This document shows, one piece after another, positions 44,303 to 57,240 of a stretch of 64,000 nt of DNA (positions are counted from its first letter, which is position 1; each line of letters begins with the position of its first letter). Source of the stretch: Diphasiastrum complanatum (Eukaryota; Streptophyta; Lycopodiopsida; Lycopodiales; Lycopodiaceae). Location: contig CM055106.1 of assembly GCA_029204225.1 (NCBI GenBank), positions 13,876,909-13,940,908 on the forward strand, given 5' to 3'. Position numbers and translations under genes: made by a program. The notes under the pieces were generated by a model. It had not been told where the DNA came from. It worked only from the letters and a program-made list of their open reading frames with translations, and ran no database searches.

Positions 44303-46618
44303 ATCTGTCATAGACGATCAAGACACAGTGATGTAGCTACTTACAAGCTTGCCAAGTTCTTACGACAGCTGCATGATGATCATCACGACTCATCCAGAAT
44401 TGACTCTTTCGAGAGTCATTACTATGTTGTTGCAGGAAGACACATGAAGGAACGAAGCCTTGACTTTCTCAGCTGATTCTCACGCCTTGTACTCCAACAA
44501 GAGCACGACAAAGCAAAAGAAGAAGAAAGGCCCGAAGCAATTAAAGCCAGACCAAAAACCAGCTTAGCACAAGGAATAGTCGAATCCGCAAACAAAGAAG
44601 AACCTGTTCTGCAGATACTACAAACGAAACAACCACGAAATACAAGACTGCCAAATACTTCAAGTGAAGAACAACAACAAAGGGCGGTCTAATCAAGTGG
44701 CAAATGCACCTGCAGAAGCTCCACAGCCTATTCAAGAAGCGGATCATGATGCCTTCATGACCTATTATCAAAGAGCATCCGGCGACAGTTCTTGGTTCCT
44801 GAATTCCGGAGCCACTCAGCTCATGACTAGCCTCATTGGCTGTTTCGAGTCCTATACACCTTACAGTACTCAAAAATTCGTTCACCTTGGCGACAATAGC
44901 ACACAAGCTATTAAAGGTGAAGGCACTGTAAGATTATGCTTTGCGAATGATCAGTCTAAGCTACTCTCTAAAGTCCTGTATGTACCAAAGTTATCTACGA
45001 ATGTGCTCTCTATAAGCAGAATCACAGATCTAGGACATAGAGTAGAGTTCGAATGTGATCAGTGTAAAGTGGTTGATAGGACAGACAAGATTCTAGCACT
45101 CGGAAAGAGGCATGGATACTTGTATAAGTTGAGTCATTGCTTTTCTGCCTCTAATCAGGATCTCAGTACTTCAATTCATTCAAATAAAGGTTTACTTTGG
45201 CATTATAGACTTGGTCATTTAAATCATGTTGTTGTACAACGAATGTCTACACAATCTATTGTTCTTAATCTCAACTATCCTCGCGAAAAGGTCGAGTTAC
45301 CTGTCTGTCAAGACTGTCTAGTTGGTAAACAGACTAGGAAACGAGATTCGAATGTCGACTACAGTGAGACTTTTAGTCAAATCGTCAAACATTCATCGAT
45401 CTGAATGCTCTTGTCTTATGCTGCAGTTGTCGACCTCGAAGTACATCAACTTGATGTACAAACAGCCTATCTGAATGGAGTTATCCAAGAAGATATCTAC
45501 ATGATCCAGCCCGAAGGAGAGGATCAACACATTCCTCATTGAACAAGGATTTAAACCAAGCACTGCTAATTGCAACGTTTATTCAAAGTCAGTGCAGCAA
45601 TCCTTCATTATCATCACCTTGTACGTGGATGATACATTGCTCTTCAGCAACGATACCAATATGGTTAAGGATTTGAAATAGATGTTGTTCTCAAAATTCA
45701 ACATGACTGATCTGGGCGAAGCTCACTTCTGTCTGGAAATTCAAATCCACAAAGACAGAGCAAATCGACTGATTTACATCACTCAAAAAAGATATCTTCA
45801 TAATGTTCTTAACATATACAATTTGATGAATTGTAAATTAGCTTCTCACCAATGGCCTACATTTGTCAAAGGACCAATGTCCCCAGACCAAGCAGAAAGA
45901 GGAGCAAATGAGAGAGCATTTGTATCGATCGATACTAGAATCTCTCATGTACGCAATGGTCTGTACAAGACCAGATATCTCTTTTGTTGTTAGCTCACTC
46001 AGTCAATACATGGCTAATCCTGGCATTACCCATTGGAAGGCCCTTATTCGAGTCATGAGGTATATTCTAACTACCATGGACCAGTGCATCTACTATGGAG
46101 ATGTCAGCAACAACAATCTTCATCAGCTCAGTGGTTATTCTGATGCAAGCTGGGGAGGAGATGTAGACAATTGTAAGTCCACATCTGGATTTACATTCTT
46201 CTTCAACAACGGTCCTATTTCGTGGAAGATTCGTAAGCAAACCTCTATTGAACTTTCTTCTACTGAAGCAGAATACATTGTTGCTTCTCAATCTATTAAG
46301 GAAGCGTTTTGATTGAGAAATTTGTTGTCAGAAATCAATTTGTATCAGTACAGCCCTACAATTTTGTTTTCTGATACCAAAGTGCTATTGCCTTATCAAC
46401 CAATCCTAGAATTCATTCTAGGAGTAAGCACATTGAGATCAGATATCACTACATCAGGGACAAGGTTCTCGACAGAGAGGTGAGCTTAACGTACTGCAAA
46501 ACGTAGGACATGGTTGCAGACATATTCACGAAAGCACTCAATGTTGATGCACACAACAAATTTTGTGCATTGCTCAGTTTGAAGATCAAGGCATTCACGA
46601 ATTTAGATTAAGGGGGGG
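44303..46618 (+). pseudogene. Copia family 2, copy A (gag end to RNase H)
   Basis: It starts inside gag (collinear with 51270 of copy B). The protease frame 44664-45404 has WFLNSGATQLMT, so the catalytic Asp is Asn. It continues into the integrase zinc finger (LWHYRLGHLN, CQDCLVGKQTRK). The catalytic integrase core is deleted and the frame jumps to RT (DYSETFSQIVKHSSI). RT keeps LYVDDTLLFSN (about 45619) but lacks about 40 residues before it. RNase H (about 45990-46312) keeps SDASWGGD and ELSSTEAEYI. It ends at a polypurine tract AGGGGGGG before the LTR at 46619. Confidence 0.85.
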
Positions 46619-47255
46619 TGTTGGATTTATTCCCTCTACTCTCCTTAAATCCCATTTCAATCTGCCTCCATTCATGCTTCATATTTACTAACGTTGTTGC
46701 GCAGTCTGCATATTTACACGCAAATTTGCACAGAAGAAGAAAAGGCGAAAGAATCGCAACATTGTGTTTTTACACACGTTATGTGACAGGCGAAAAGAGG
46801 ACACTATCTTACAGAATGCCAAAGGTGCCCTAAAAGCAAAGGCACCCTATAAATCTAATCCTAAGACTACTCGTAAGAGTGACGCACTTTTTGCATTGTC
46901 ATCACCAACGATCACTTCAGCACTGATTGACGTCGCACCCTTTTAGCTGCGCTAATATACTGGACAACGACTGCAGCCACCCACGATCTCTTACAAACAA
47001 CACATCCACTCTATACTTTCCACATCTGCACACCTGTACTATAATATATATATACTGGATAACATTTGGGTATTCAGGAGAACGAGGTGAATGAGTTATG
47101 AGTGAATGAGACAAGGTAGATGCCTTGGGCATTGATTCTTGATTGTCAGCAATAAGGTTTTATTCCTTTACAGATTGTATAAGCTTCCTAGGGCACACGG
47201 TTTCATCCGCTATTGTCTTGTGCTCTACCGCATTATTGACATGTATATTGATGAG
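46619..47255 (+). mobile_element. 3' LTR of Copia copy A (truncated)
   Basis: It starts TGTTGGATTTATTCCCTC and is collinear with the LTR at 54152, through 'gcaataaggtt...cgctattgtcttgtgctc', to about 47255, after which homology is lost. Confidence 0.75.
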
Positions 47256-48244
47256 AAAAAAAAGTGATTGACTGATGAGAAATTCGTCGGATTCGCGAAA
47301 CTTTCGCAAAGGCGAATCAATCACGACTCTCTTCAGCTCGGATGGAGTTCAGATGCGATTGCTGGACACTGCCAGCTGAATTGCTCCTACATTCCTCCAA
47401 AGTGTAGTCAGTCACTGCTGATCTACGTTCATAAAATTAATGCAGCATTCGACTTAGTTTCAACCAAATTGCGGAATTCAAAAATGAACAAGAAAACTCA
47501 GACATATAAAATATCAGCATAAGCATTCAACATCCAAGATCAGACACAACAAGAAAATAATATATATTAATTTTCTCTGAATTTCTTCAAGCATTGCATG
47601 CGAATCCACGCAGTGCGTTGGCGTGAAAGAAACACAGTTCTCTCATGAGTAGCAGTCTCGCTTTACTAGCGGACAGTTGGATCTTCTGATCCTAGACAGA
47701 ATTGTCTTCGCGCGCAAGCGGACATGTATTCTGTATATCGTCTTGATTGCTTACTAGCATCAGACTTCTTCATTCTGTTATATTCTGTGTATTCTGTTTT
47801 GATCTATATGTCAAGTATGATCCAGTAAGTACGGTCTCTCTGTGTAAATCTAAGATTAGAGTGATTAAGCATCTACAACTAACCAGAGAATTACAAGAGT
47901 GATAGATTAGCCACGACCTAGGGAGTATTTGCTAACGTTATGCCATCAGATCAGATTCCTGTACTTCTGGGTACTTGCGTGATCTTTGGTGGTACTCCTT
48001 GGGATGTGAGCGCTGAATGAGTTTCGTTTACCTCGTTTGTCTTCTTCCGTACTGGACCGCGAAGGAATCTCGTTCGTGGATCTTTCGTGTTTGCGAACCG
48101 TTTGTCTTCATCTCTGTTGACTTTCGTGTTCGCGAAACTCCAGATGTTTGAGTTTGCGAACATCTTCGTCAGGCGAAGGGCTGAAAGCTAGCAAGGCTTT
48201 GTAATCAGAAACATTTTGTTTCTTCAGCTCCCTCTTAAAGCATG
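47256..48244. other. Non-genic stretch with TTCGCGAA-type palindromes
   Basis: No supported gene. ATTCGCGAAACT (about 47288) and GTTCGCGAAACT (about 48129), plus several TTCG/GCGAA half-motifs, cluster at both ends of the stretch. A minus-strand frame over 47951-48163 repeats 'FAN' because of these motifs and is not a convincing gene. Confidence 0.35.
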
Positions 48245-50590
48245 ATAGCTTTACGATCTCGAGGCTGCTCCTAGTCTTGTCGACCTTCTGGGAGATCCTC
48301 CTGGAACAGCTATGTCTTTGCCCTTGTCTGTTCTGCTCGGTCCAGGACCATCTTGGTTTACAAGAACTGCGGTGGCAGGTTGCCTCTCGCATTTTTCTTT
48401 GTCAGATTCGTCGCTAGAATGGGAGACGACTCAAAAATCTTCGTTTTCGTGTTCGTCTGCTGCTCCCTCTGTCACTGGCGGCAGGTCATAGTACTGTCTC
48501 TCCAGAACTTCATAGCTGACAGAATCTTCGTTGGCCATAGTCCTGCTCTCGTCGAATTTGACATCCCTCACTATTTTCACAATGTTCGTGTCTGGCATGT
48601 AGACTTGGTAGTATGACTAATTGTTGTCATAACCTACCAGAAATCCCTGTTAAGCTTTCTCATCAAGCTTCTTTCAAAGCTTATCAAGAATATGTGCATA
48701 TGCTGCACAGCCAAAGATTCCGATGTGAGACAGGTTGGGCTTTCTACCCCACCATATCTCATGTGGTGTCATGTGAGGAACACCAGATTTGCCTGTCCTA
48801 TTTTGGATGTATGTGGCTATAGCTACTGCTTCAGCCCATAGTGCCATTGGAGCTTTCGAATAGGCCATCATGCATCTGGCTGCTTCCATTAGGGTCCTGT
48901 TCTTTCGTTCAACAACACCATTATGCTGCGGTGTGTAGGCTGCAGTTCTTCTGTGAATGATACCACGATCATTGCAGAAGTCAGTGAAGCGATTCGAGAT
49001 ATATTTGCCACCTCGATCCGTTCTGATCTGCTTCACCTTGCTGCCTGTACATCTCTCTGCCCAATTCATGTATTCTGTGAATTTATCGAGTGCTTCAGAT
49101 TTATTCTAAATAAAACACACTCTGGAAAACTTGCTATAATCATCAATGAAGGTTATATAATATTTCAAACCTCCTACTGAGATCATGTTGAATGGTCCAC
49201 AGATGTCAAAATGCACTAGCTCCAAAATCTTGGTCATTCTGTAGGAGTCTTTGACGAATGGAGTGCGCGACATCTTCCCTTTCAAACATGCATCACAGGT
49301 GGTCGAACTGGTTGCATTTGAGATGCTGATCCCTGTTATCGCTCCATGATGATTTGCCAAGTAAAGTGTCATTGATTTCATGTGACAGAGTCTTCTGTGC
49401 CACAGAGTATCTAGCAAGTCATCATGGGTCTAATGCATATGATCTTCAAGTAGGCGCATCTTCAGATGATATAGGTTGCCTTTTCTTCTGCCTTGAGCTA
49501 TGAGAGTGCTGGTGCTGTCATCAATCAAGTTGCATGCTTCATTAGAAAACGTCACACGCATCCCTGCATCTATCATTCTTGCTACAAGCAAGTCTTGCTG
49601 CAGGGTTGGCACGAACAGAACGTCTTCAAGTCATCTGCCTCTGCCGTTGGTGTTGAGCCACAATGAACCAATGCTGTTCACTTGATGTCTAGATCCATCT
49701 CCAAGAACCATGAATCTTGAGTGATCCGCACTTCTGAAATCAGACATTATTCGTCTTGATGTCACAAAGTGTGAGATGTCTCATGAATCTAGGATCACCT
49801 CATGTGTGTCAGACATTGATGTTGCACACACATCTTCACAGATGTAGGCGGTCGAACAATTTTTGTTTATTCTTTCTTCGCCCATCTTCGAGCTCTCAGG
49901 CTCCTCGACATAGGAAGAACTATTGTTGTTCTCCTGTCTGTTCTATGCTGATCTGTTTCTTGGGTTTTGGCAGCAATCCATGGCTTCATGACCCTTCTTA
50001 TGGCAATGGATACACTCAATCTTGGGATTGAGCCAGTAGGTATCTACTGTATGCTCTTCTCTTCTGCATCTCACGCAGGTCTTCTTGTCTGTATCTTGTC
50101 GTTTCAACCTCTTTTTGGTCTTCCAGTTGCTCTTGCTGGTCCCCTCTGCTTTTTTGGTCACAATCCTGCCTCTGATTCGACTCTCTCTTAGGCTTGAATT
50201 GTTTCTTGGATTTTTCTCTGTTGCCGTAGAGGGCCTGCCTTGTGATCAAGGTGTTCTCTGGCCTCGACTTCCTCTCGAAGTCAGCTGATCTTCCAGCATC
50301 ACGATCTGACCTCTTGATTTCGTCTGAGAACTTGTGAGCAGTGCATCCCACATCTCCTTAGCTTTGGAGAGTGTAGCCAGGTCAAGTGTAAGGCTATCTT
50401 CGATGGAAGATGATAGCAAGGCTACTGCCTTGTCATTTTTCTCCCTCCATTCGCGTAGCTCCTTGCCTGTTGTTGTAGGCATTTATTCTGTGCCATCCAC
50501 CCAGGAGAAGAGACCTTCGCCCTTGAGTACTAAAGATGTCTTAGCTTTCTAGACTAGAAAGTTAGGTCATGAAGAATCAAGTAGTGCAGA
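48245..50590 (-). pseudogene. Copia family 3, copy C (gag to integrase)
   Basis: Read on the minus strand: gag (SLVLKGEGLFSWVDGTE, stop, MPTTTGKELREW; LSKAKEMWDALL), two zinc knuckles (CVRCRREEHTVDTY; CIHCHKKGHEAMDC), a protease C-terminal part (MIDAGMRVTFSNEACNL), the integrase zinc finger (LWHRRLCHM...CDACLKGKM) and the core with DICGPF, RTDRGGKY and HNGVVERKNRTL. It ends in a linker with SPRRSTRLG. RT and RNase H are absent. There are several frameshifts and stops. The 5' end is cut at 50590 against copy B's LTR remnant, so this element has no LTR of its own here. Confidence 0.82.
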
Positions 50591-50862
50591 CTACTAAGTC
50601 ACCAGTAGTGCACGCACCGAGAGAATTGGACGGACTGATCCTCACACTTCTCCCAACACAGTATCAAAACTATAGATATCGGAATCTATCTGATTCTTTA
50701 AGCGGTTTGATTTTAGAGCTATTTCTATAGCCTGATTAGCTTCCATAGAAACAAGACTCTACTAGCTGATAGAGTGATTGTCTTCTTGTTCTGTAATTTA
50801 GCACCAGATTTTTATACTTAAGTCACTATTAGTTACTACTATCACCTAGACTAATCTTCCAC

Positions 50863-53800
50863 ATGGATTCCAAAGGAAAAGCCAGTCCTATCATGGACAA
50901 GCTTGATGGAGCTAATTACCATCTATGAAAATTTAAGATGAGAACCATGCTAATGGCTAAGGAGTTGTATGACGTTGTTATAGGTGTACTCAAAGCTAAC
51001 GAACGCAGCAATCTCCAGATGGAAGCTGAAGGATGGCAAAGCATTTGCACTGATCATCCTCAACATTTTGAATACTCAGATCGGCATGTGTCTGAAGCCC
51101 AGACATCCAAGGAAGTCTGGGACATCTTGAGCACATTATACGAAGTGCGAAATATAGCTTCCAAGCTACATCTAAAGAAGAAATTTTACTTCCTCAAGAT
51201 GGCAAATGGTGATTCCCTGCAGAATCACATCAACCAGTTTAAGAACCTACTGAAGCAAATGACCATTGTCGGATCTGTCATAGACGATCAAGGTGCAGTA
51301 ATGCAACTGCTTACAAGTTCACCAAGCTCATGTGACAGCTGGGTGATGATCATCACAACAAGAGAGTCATTGGAATGTTGCTGTAGGAAGACACACAAAT
51401 GAATGAAGCCACCAGTTCCTTAGTTGATTCTCATGCCTTGTACACCAACAGAGGCACGACTAAGTAGAAGAAGAAAAAAGGCCCGAATCAATCAAAGCAA
51501 GACCAAAAACCAACACAACACAAAGAACAGTCAAACCTGCAGACGAAGAAGAAGTTGTACTGCAGATATTGTAAGAGAAACAACCACGAGATTCAAGACT
51601 ACCGGATACTACAAGCAAACAACAACAACAAGGGATAATCAAATCAAGTAGCCAATGTAGCTATAGAAGCTCCACAACCTATTCAAGAAGCGGATCATGA
51701 GGCCTTCATGACCAGCCATCAAGGATCATCCAAACGACAGTTCCTGGTATCTGGATTCTAGTGCCACTCAACATATGACCAACCTCATTAGTTGTTTCGA
51801 GTCCTATACACCCTACAGTACCAACAAGTACATTCACCTTGGCAACAATAGCACACAAGCTATGAAAGGTGAAGGTACTGAAAGATTAAGCTTTGCAAAT
51901 GATCAGTCTAAGCTACTTCTTAAAGTCTTGTATGTACCCAATCTTTCTACAAATCTGCTCTCTGTAAGCAGAGTCATAGATCTAGGACATAAGGTAGAAT
52001 TTGAATGTGATCAATGCAAAGTAGTTGATAGGATAGGCAAGATCCTAGCACTCAGAAAGAGGCATGGATACTTGTATAGATTAAGTCATTGCTTTTCTGC
52101 CTCTAGTCAGGGCGCTCAAAAGAACCTACGAGTGTTTGGATGCATCGCCTACGCGCAGATCCCGACAGAGACAAGGAAAAAATCTGACTTTTAAGGTCTC
52201 AAGACCATCCTGATTGGTTATACTTCATCTGACAACACATACAAACTATATGATCTTGATACACAGCAAATATTGTTCAGCCGGGATATAGTTTTTTATC
52301 AAGGATCAGCTCATTGACATCAAAGGCAAAGACATTGTTCCAGGAGAACCTTTAATGCCTGCCATTGACATGTCAATCCAAGCTTCAGGCTCAAGCGTGT
52401 CCATCGTCGATCCACTACTTGATAGCGAGTCAGACGAAGACATTGCTGCTACCCAGCAACAAGTCCTAGGAATGGTTCATTAGTCAATTCCTCCAAGAAG
52501 ATCAAGCCGAGTGCACACACAGCCCACAAGGTATACTCTTGAGTTTGTCTGTCTTTTGATACAAGAATCGATGACAATCAAAGAGGCACTTAGCCAACCA
52601 GACTCTGATCTCTGGAGAGAAGCCATGGACAGAGAGTATTCCTCTCTAATCAAGAACTGGACGTGGTCATTAGTTGAAGCTCCTACTGCCTGCAATATCA
52701 TCTATTTCAAATTGATCTTTAAGATCAAGTACAATGCCAATGGAACGATTGATAGAAGGAAGGCAAGCTGGTAGCACGAGGATTTATCCAGATTCCCAAC
52801 GTTTACTACAGTGAGAATTTCAATCCAATAGTCGAACATTCATCAATCCGGACCCTCCTATTATGATATGTTGTAGTAGCCGACCTTGAAGTACATCAAC
52901 TTGATGTGCAAACAACCTATCTGAAATGAGTTATAGAAGAAGGCATCTACATGATCCAGTCCGAAAGATACATTCTGGAAGATATGAAAAATTATGTCTG
53001 TAAATTCAATAAGGCACTCTACGGCTTGAAGTAGTCTGCCAAAGCTTGGTTTCAGAGGATCAATACATTCCTCATCCAACAAGGTTTCCAACCAAGCACT
53101 GCTGATTGCAACGTCTACTCCAAGTCGGTGCAACAATCCTTCACCTTATACGTGGATGATACGTTGATTTTTAGCAACAATACCAATTTGCTTAAGGACT
53201 CTAAACATATGCTATTTTCTGAGTTCGACATGACTGATTTGGGTGAAGCTCACTTCTGTCTGGGCATTCAAATCCACCGAGACAGAGTGAGATGACTAAT
53301 TTATATTACTCAACAAAGGTATCTTCACAATGTTCTTGACAGATATAATCTGATTAATTGTAAGTTAGCTCACTCACCGATGGATCCAAACCTGCATTTG
53401 TCAAGGGACCAATGTCCTCAAACCAAGCAGGAAGAGGAGCAGATGAGAGAGTATCCTTATCGATCAATACTTGGATCTCTCATGTACGCAATGGTCTATA
53501 CAAGACCTGACATCTCTTTTGAAGTAAGCTCACTCAACCAATTTATGGCTAATCTTGGCATTACCCATTGGAAGGCTCTCATAAGAGTCGAGGTATATTT
53601 GAGCTACCATGGACCAGTGTATCTAGTATGGAGAAGTCAACAACGACAATCTTCATCAGCTCAGTGGAGATTCTGATGCAAGCTGGGGAGGAGATGTAGA
53701 CAATTGTAAGTCCACATCTGGATTTACATTCTTCTTCAACGACGGTCCTATCTCATGGAATAGTCGTAAGCAAACCTCTATTGCTCTTTCATCTATAAAA

Positions 53801-54151
53801 GTAGAATACATTGTTATTTCTCAATCTATTAAAGAAGCATTTTGGTTGAGAAATTTACTGTTAGACATTAGTTTGAATCAGTACAGCCCTACAATCATAT
53901 TCTCTGATAATCAGAGTGTTATTGCCTTATCAGCCAATCCTAGATTTTACTCTAGGAATAAGCACATTGAGATCCGATATCACTATATTAGGGGCAAGGT
54001 CCTCAACAAGGAGGTAAGCTTAACGTACTGTAGAACAAGGGACATGGTGCAGATATATTTACAAAGGCATTAAGTGTTAATGCACACAACAAGTTTTGTG
54101 CATTACTTAATCTGAAGATCAAGGCATTCACGGATCCAGATTAAGTGGGGG
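50863..54151 (+). pseudogene. Copy B gag-pol
   Basis: Gag starts at ATG 50863 (MDSKGKASPIMDKLDGANYH) and has a TGA where Trp is expected, then an open frame 50938-51402 (KEVWDILSTLYEV). The protease shows WYLDSSATQHMT (Gly of DSG changed to Ser). At about 52110 the frame jumps from the protease end straight to FGCIAYAQIP, so the integrase zinc finger and core are deleted. The RT has LYVDDTLIFSN (about 53146) but many stops. RNase H remains include DASWGGD (about 53674) and NKHIEIRYHYIRG (about 53960). Integrase is thus lost in both A and B by different deletions. Confidence 0.83.
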
Positions 54152-54983
54152 TGTTGGATTTATCTCCTCTACTCTCCTAAATCCTATGTTAAATGCGACA
54201 CTACATTTTTACATGCAACTTATGACAGGCAAAAAATGTGACAAAGTCCCACCTTTGCATTTTTGTGAAGACCAAAAGTTGAAGGTGCTCTTATAGAAAG
54301 GCAAAGGTACCTTACAAATGATTTTCTAAGGCATTGGACAGAGTGTCGCAATTTTTGCATTTTCACCAACGTCAATTTTAGTGAAGCCCAATGTTGCGGC
54401 CTCCTCACGCTCGTTCTATGCATTGTGCAATCAGATTTGACAACGACGGCAGCCACCCACGATCTCCTACAGATGGCACAACCACTTTTGTACCTTCTTC
54501 ATCTACACACCTGTAAAATTTGTGTATATAGTGGATACCATTTCAGTATTCAAATTACGAAGCATGATTTGTAACATGTGAGACAAACATTGTAGATGCT
54601 TTCACACATTGATTATTTCTTTTAGATAGATTGTCAGTAATAGGTTCATAACCTTTACAGATTGTGATTAGCCTTGTGAAGAATGCGGTTACGTCCGCTA
54701 TTGTTTTGTGCTCACTTGCACATTTGACATGTATATTTCGTTATACTTAATTCGATTACAGCTCTGTTTAGTTCTGCGGCCAGATTCGTGTCAATACTGC
54801 AATGCTTTTCTATGTTCTGTCTGACCATCTGATTGATTTGTCCCGGGTTGCCTGCTCATTGCTCCACTACCACCGCGCATTAAAAGCTCTAAAATTATTA
54901 TGTTCTTGTGTTCGCCTACTAAGTCACCAGTAGTGCACGCATTGAGAGAATTGAACGTACTGACCCTCACACTTCTTCCAACA
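54152..54983 (+). repeat. 3' LTR of Copia copy B
   Basis: 832 bp, bounded by inverted TGTTGG/CCAACA ends. It is the reference for the truncated LTRs at 46619-47255 and 50591-50658. Confidence 0.85.
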
Positions 54984-55831
54984 CTTCCTTCTCTCTTGGC
55001 TGCAGCGCACAAAATAGGTGTTAGATCCATATCATGGGCCTTAAGCCACCGTAGGTAGGATTTCCCTTACGTGAGAAGCCTTGGAACCCAAAGAGGCCAA
55101 GATCAATGAAGGGTACAACACACACAAACAACCATGAAGGGTACGGTGCCCACAACCATCCATGACACAGTAGGAGTAGATTAAGTTAGTTTTTCTTGTA
55201 TTTTCAAGGATTTGTTGATAGTTTCCATCTTCCGAAAGAGGGCAGCATGTAGACAACCTGAAAAATTCTCGCTCCCTCATTCGTAGAGACATTTTTTGCC
55301 TTTAGATCACACATTCCCCATTGGATCAAATCCCTACCTCGCTATACTGCAACGGAGTCGATCCTTCATTTTTCTTGCCCATTGCACTCTAGTAGAGATG
55401 AAATTTGCAGGATAGGTAAAAAAAATAAGGATAACACACCTCGCGTATCTCGCTTCTTGATGGATTTTGATAAAAGAAAGATGTGATTTTTTTTTTATGA
55501 ACTCTAGTCATTCCACGTTTTGATCTCTTGTGTGTGAAAAAAACAAATGTGTGCACCTTGGATCCAATATGAAGTCGTCCAAGTCACCAATTTCTTCTCT
55601 TATGTTCCATCGAGCATCACCGCTAGGTAATACAATCTTGTCAAAGGAAGTTGATCCTTTACTTGATAGGATGCCAATGAAAGATTTAGATGAGAGAAGA
55701 ATGAGAGAGATGAGTTCCTCCCATGCTGTAGCCTATTTATAATAGCCTCTTGTCCTATTTGGATGCCCTTGCACAAGCTTATCTAGTTATGGAAGTTTTT
55801 TAATCTCTTCCAAACCCTAGATCTAACAAGA
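54984..55831. other. Non-genic stretch
   Basis: No domain in any frame (55041-55292 minus and 55530-55742 plus are uninformative). No repeat structure recognised. Confidence 0.4.
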
Positions 55832-57240
55832 CTAGGCACTAGTAAAATGCACATCCAAATGTACTAAATGAAAAAGCATCTTAGATCTTGAGCTAGATCT
55901 AGAATAAGACAAAATTTGTGATTTTGACATTGAACAAAGCTCACCAGCTTGCTTCTTTGCCTTCAAAGCACCATGGTTAAAAACAACATATCCGTCAAGT
56001 TTGTAGAACTCACCTTGTCTCTTGCCTTGTGCAATCAAGACTTCATTACTTTTGATCAAGCAAGAATCACCAACAAACTCCACTTTAAGCCCTTTGTCAA
56101 CCATTTGACACACACTTAGAACATTCTTAGTAATGGAAGGTATGAACAAAACAGTCTTCAAGCTTACATTCCTATTTGTAGATGGGAGAAAAATAGGAAT
56201 AGTACCAATGCCCTTGATAACAACTTTACCATCATTGGCCATGTTGATGACCTTCTTCTCTCCTTCATAAGGGAACAAAGAAGTGAAGTACTCTTTGTGA
56301 CATGTCATATGAAAGCTTTCTCCACTATCAATCCACCATGGATTAATATCTCCATCATTGGTTAGCAAACACAAAGACATAAAAAAAGAATCACTTGAAT
56401 TTTGCTCATCAACACCATCCTCATCAAAAGTGAAATTGCCTTGCTTCTCACATTGATCTCTTTTCTTTTTTAAGCACTCACTAGCACAATGTCCTTTGAC
56501 TCCACAATAGAAACATTTTAGCTTAGATCTATCTTTCTTCTTTCCAACAAAAGTAGAAGGCTCACCTTGATCTTGCCCTTTAGACCACTTGCCTTAAATG
56601 CTCTTTCCCTTGAACTTTCCCTTTGAGAACATAGCCTCCTCCTCTCCAACTTGAGATGTGGAAGTGGATCCTCCTCTTGATAGAAGCCTAAAGTCCTCAT
56701 TCACCAAGATTTCTTACAAGTCCTCCATACTGCAATGTCTTTTGAGTAGAAAAACTTTGAACAAGATTAGCATGATCATCCAACAAGCCATTAAGAACTA
56801 CTTGAGAAAGTTCTATCTCCTTAATGCTCTCATCAATACATGGTGGTAGCTCATCATTGAATGCTTTAACCCTCAAAACAAAAGCATGAGCACTTTCATC
56901 CTTCTTTTGCAAACTTTGAAAGATTTTCCTCATAAGAGTTAGAACCCTTGATGTAGACTTGGACTTATAAACCTTTTTTAGAGCTTCCCAAGCCTCACTA
57001 GATGTAGTGCACTTACCAACTTCCTCAAGAAGCTCATTAGTCACATTCGTCTTAATCATATGAAGAGCTTTCTTTGCCCTCCTATCATACCTCAATTGTT
57101 TTTGAGGTGCCAAAGGTCTCTCCTCCACCCCTATGACAATGTCCATCAACTCATTCTTCTCAAGGAGAGACTCCATTCTCACCTTCCAAGTTGAATATTA
57201 TCATTGCTCTCCAACATGAAGCCTCCATTTGTAGCCATGT
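55832..57240 (-). pseudogene. Copia gag-protease fragment with non-canonical tail
   Basis: Minus strand. The gag N-terminus MATNGGFMLESN (ATG about 57239) is cut by TGA, then MESLLEKNELMDIVIGVEER and a core matching the 34.9-kb gag closely. The zinc knuckle CFYCGVKGHCASEC lies at about 56480-56520. The protease shows WWIDSGESFHMT (about 56325) and LFIPSITKNVLSVCQM. After EFYKLDG the frame leaves the Copia pattern (SYSRSSSRSKMLFHLVH) and stops at 55832, like the segment at 36.05 kb. No integrase, RT or RNase H follows. Confidence 0.8.

Larger units (their letters stand above)
50591..54983 (+). mobile_element. Copia family 2, copy B (deleted element)
   Basis: Only the last 68 bp of the 5' LTR remain (50591-50658, matching the end of the 3' LTR, ...CCCAACA), followed by a degenerate primer-binding site cagtatcaaaac. 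The 3' LTR 54152-54983 is complete (TGTTGG...CCAACA), preceded by the polypurine tract AAGTGGGGG. The loss of most of the 5' LTR at the junction with minus-strand copy C implies a deletion or rearrangement there. Confidence 0.85.

Noticed and set aside
43647-44321. A 224-residue minus-strand ORF with repeated segments
   Set aside because: It is antisense to a TRIM-like element; the internal repetition is the two LTRs, and no domain is present.
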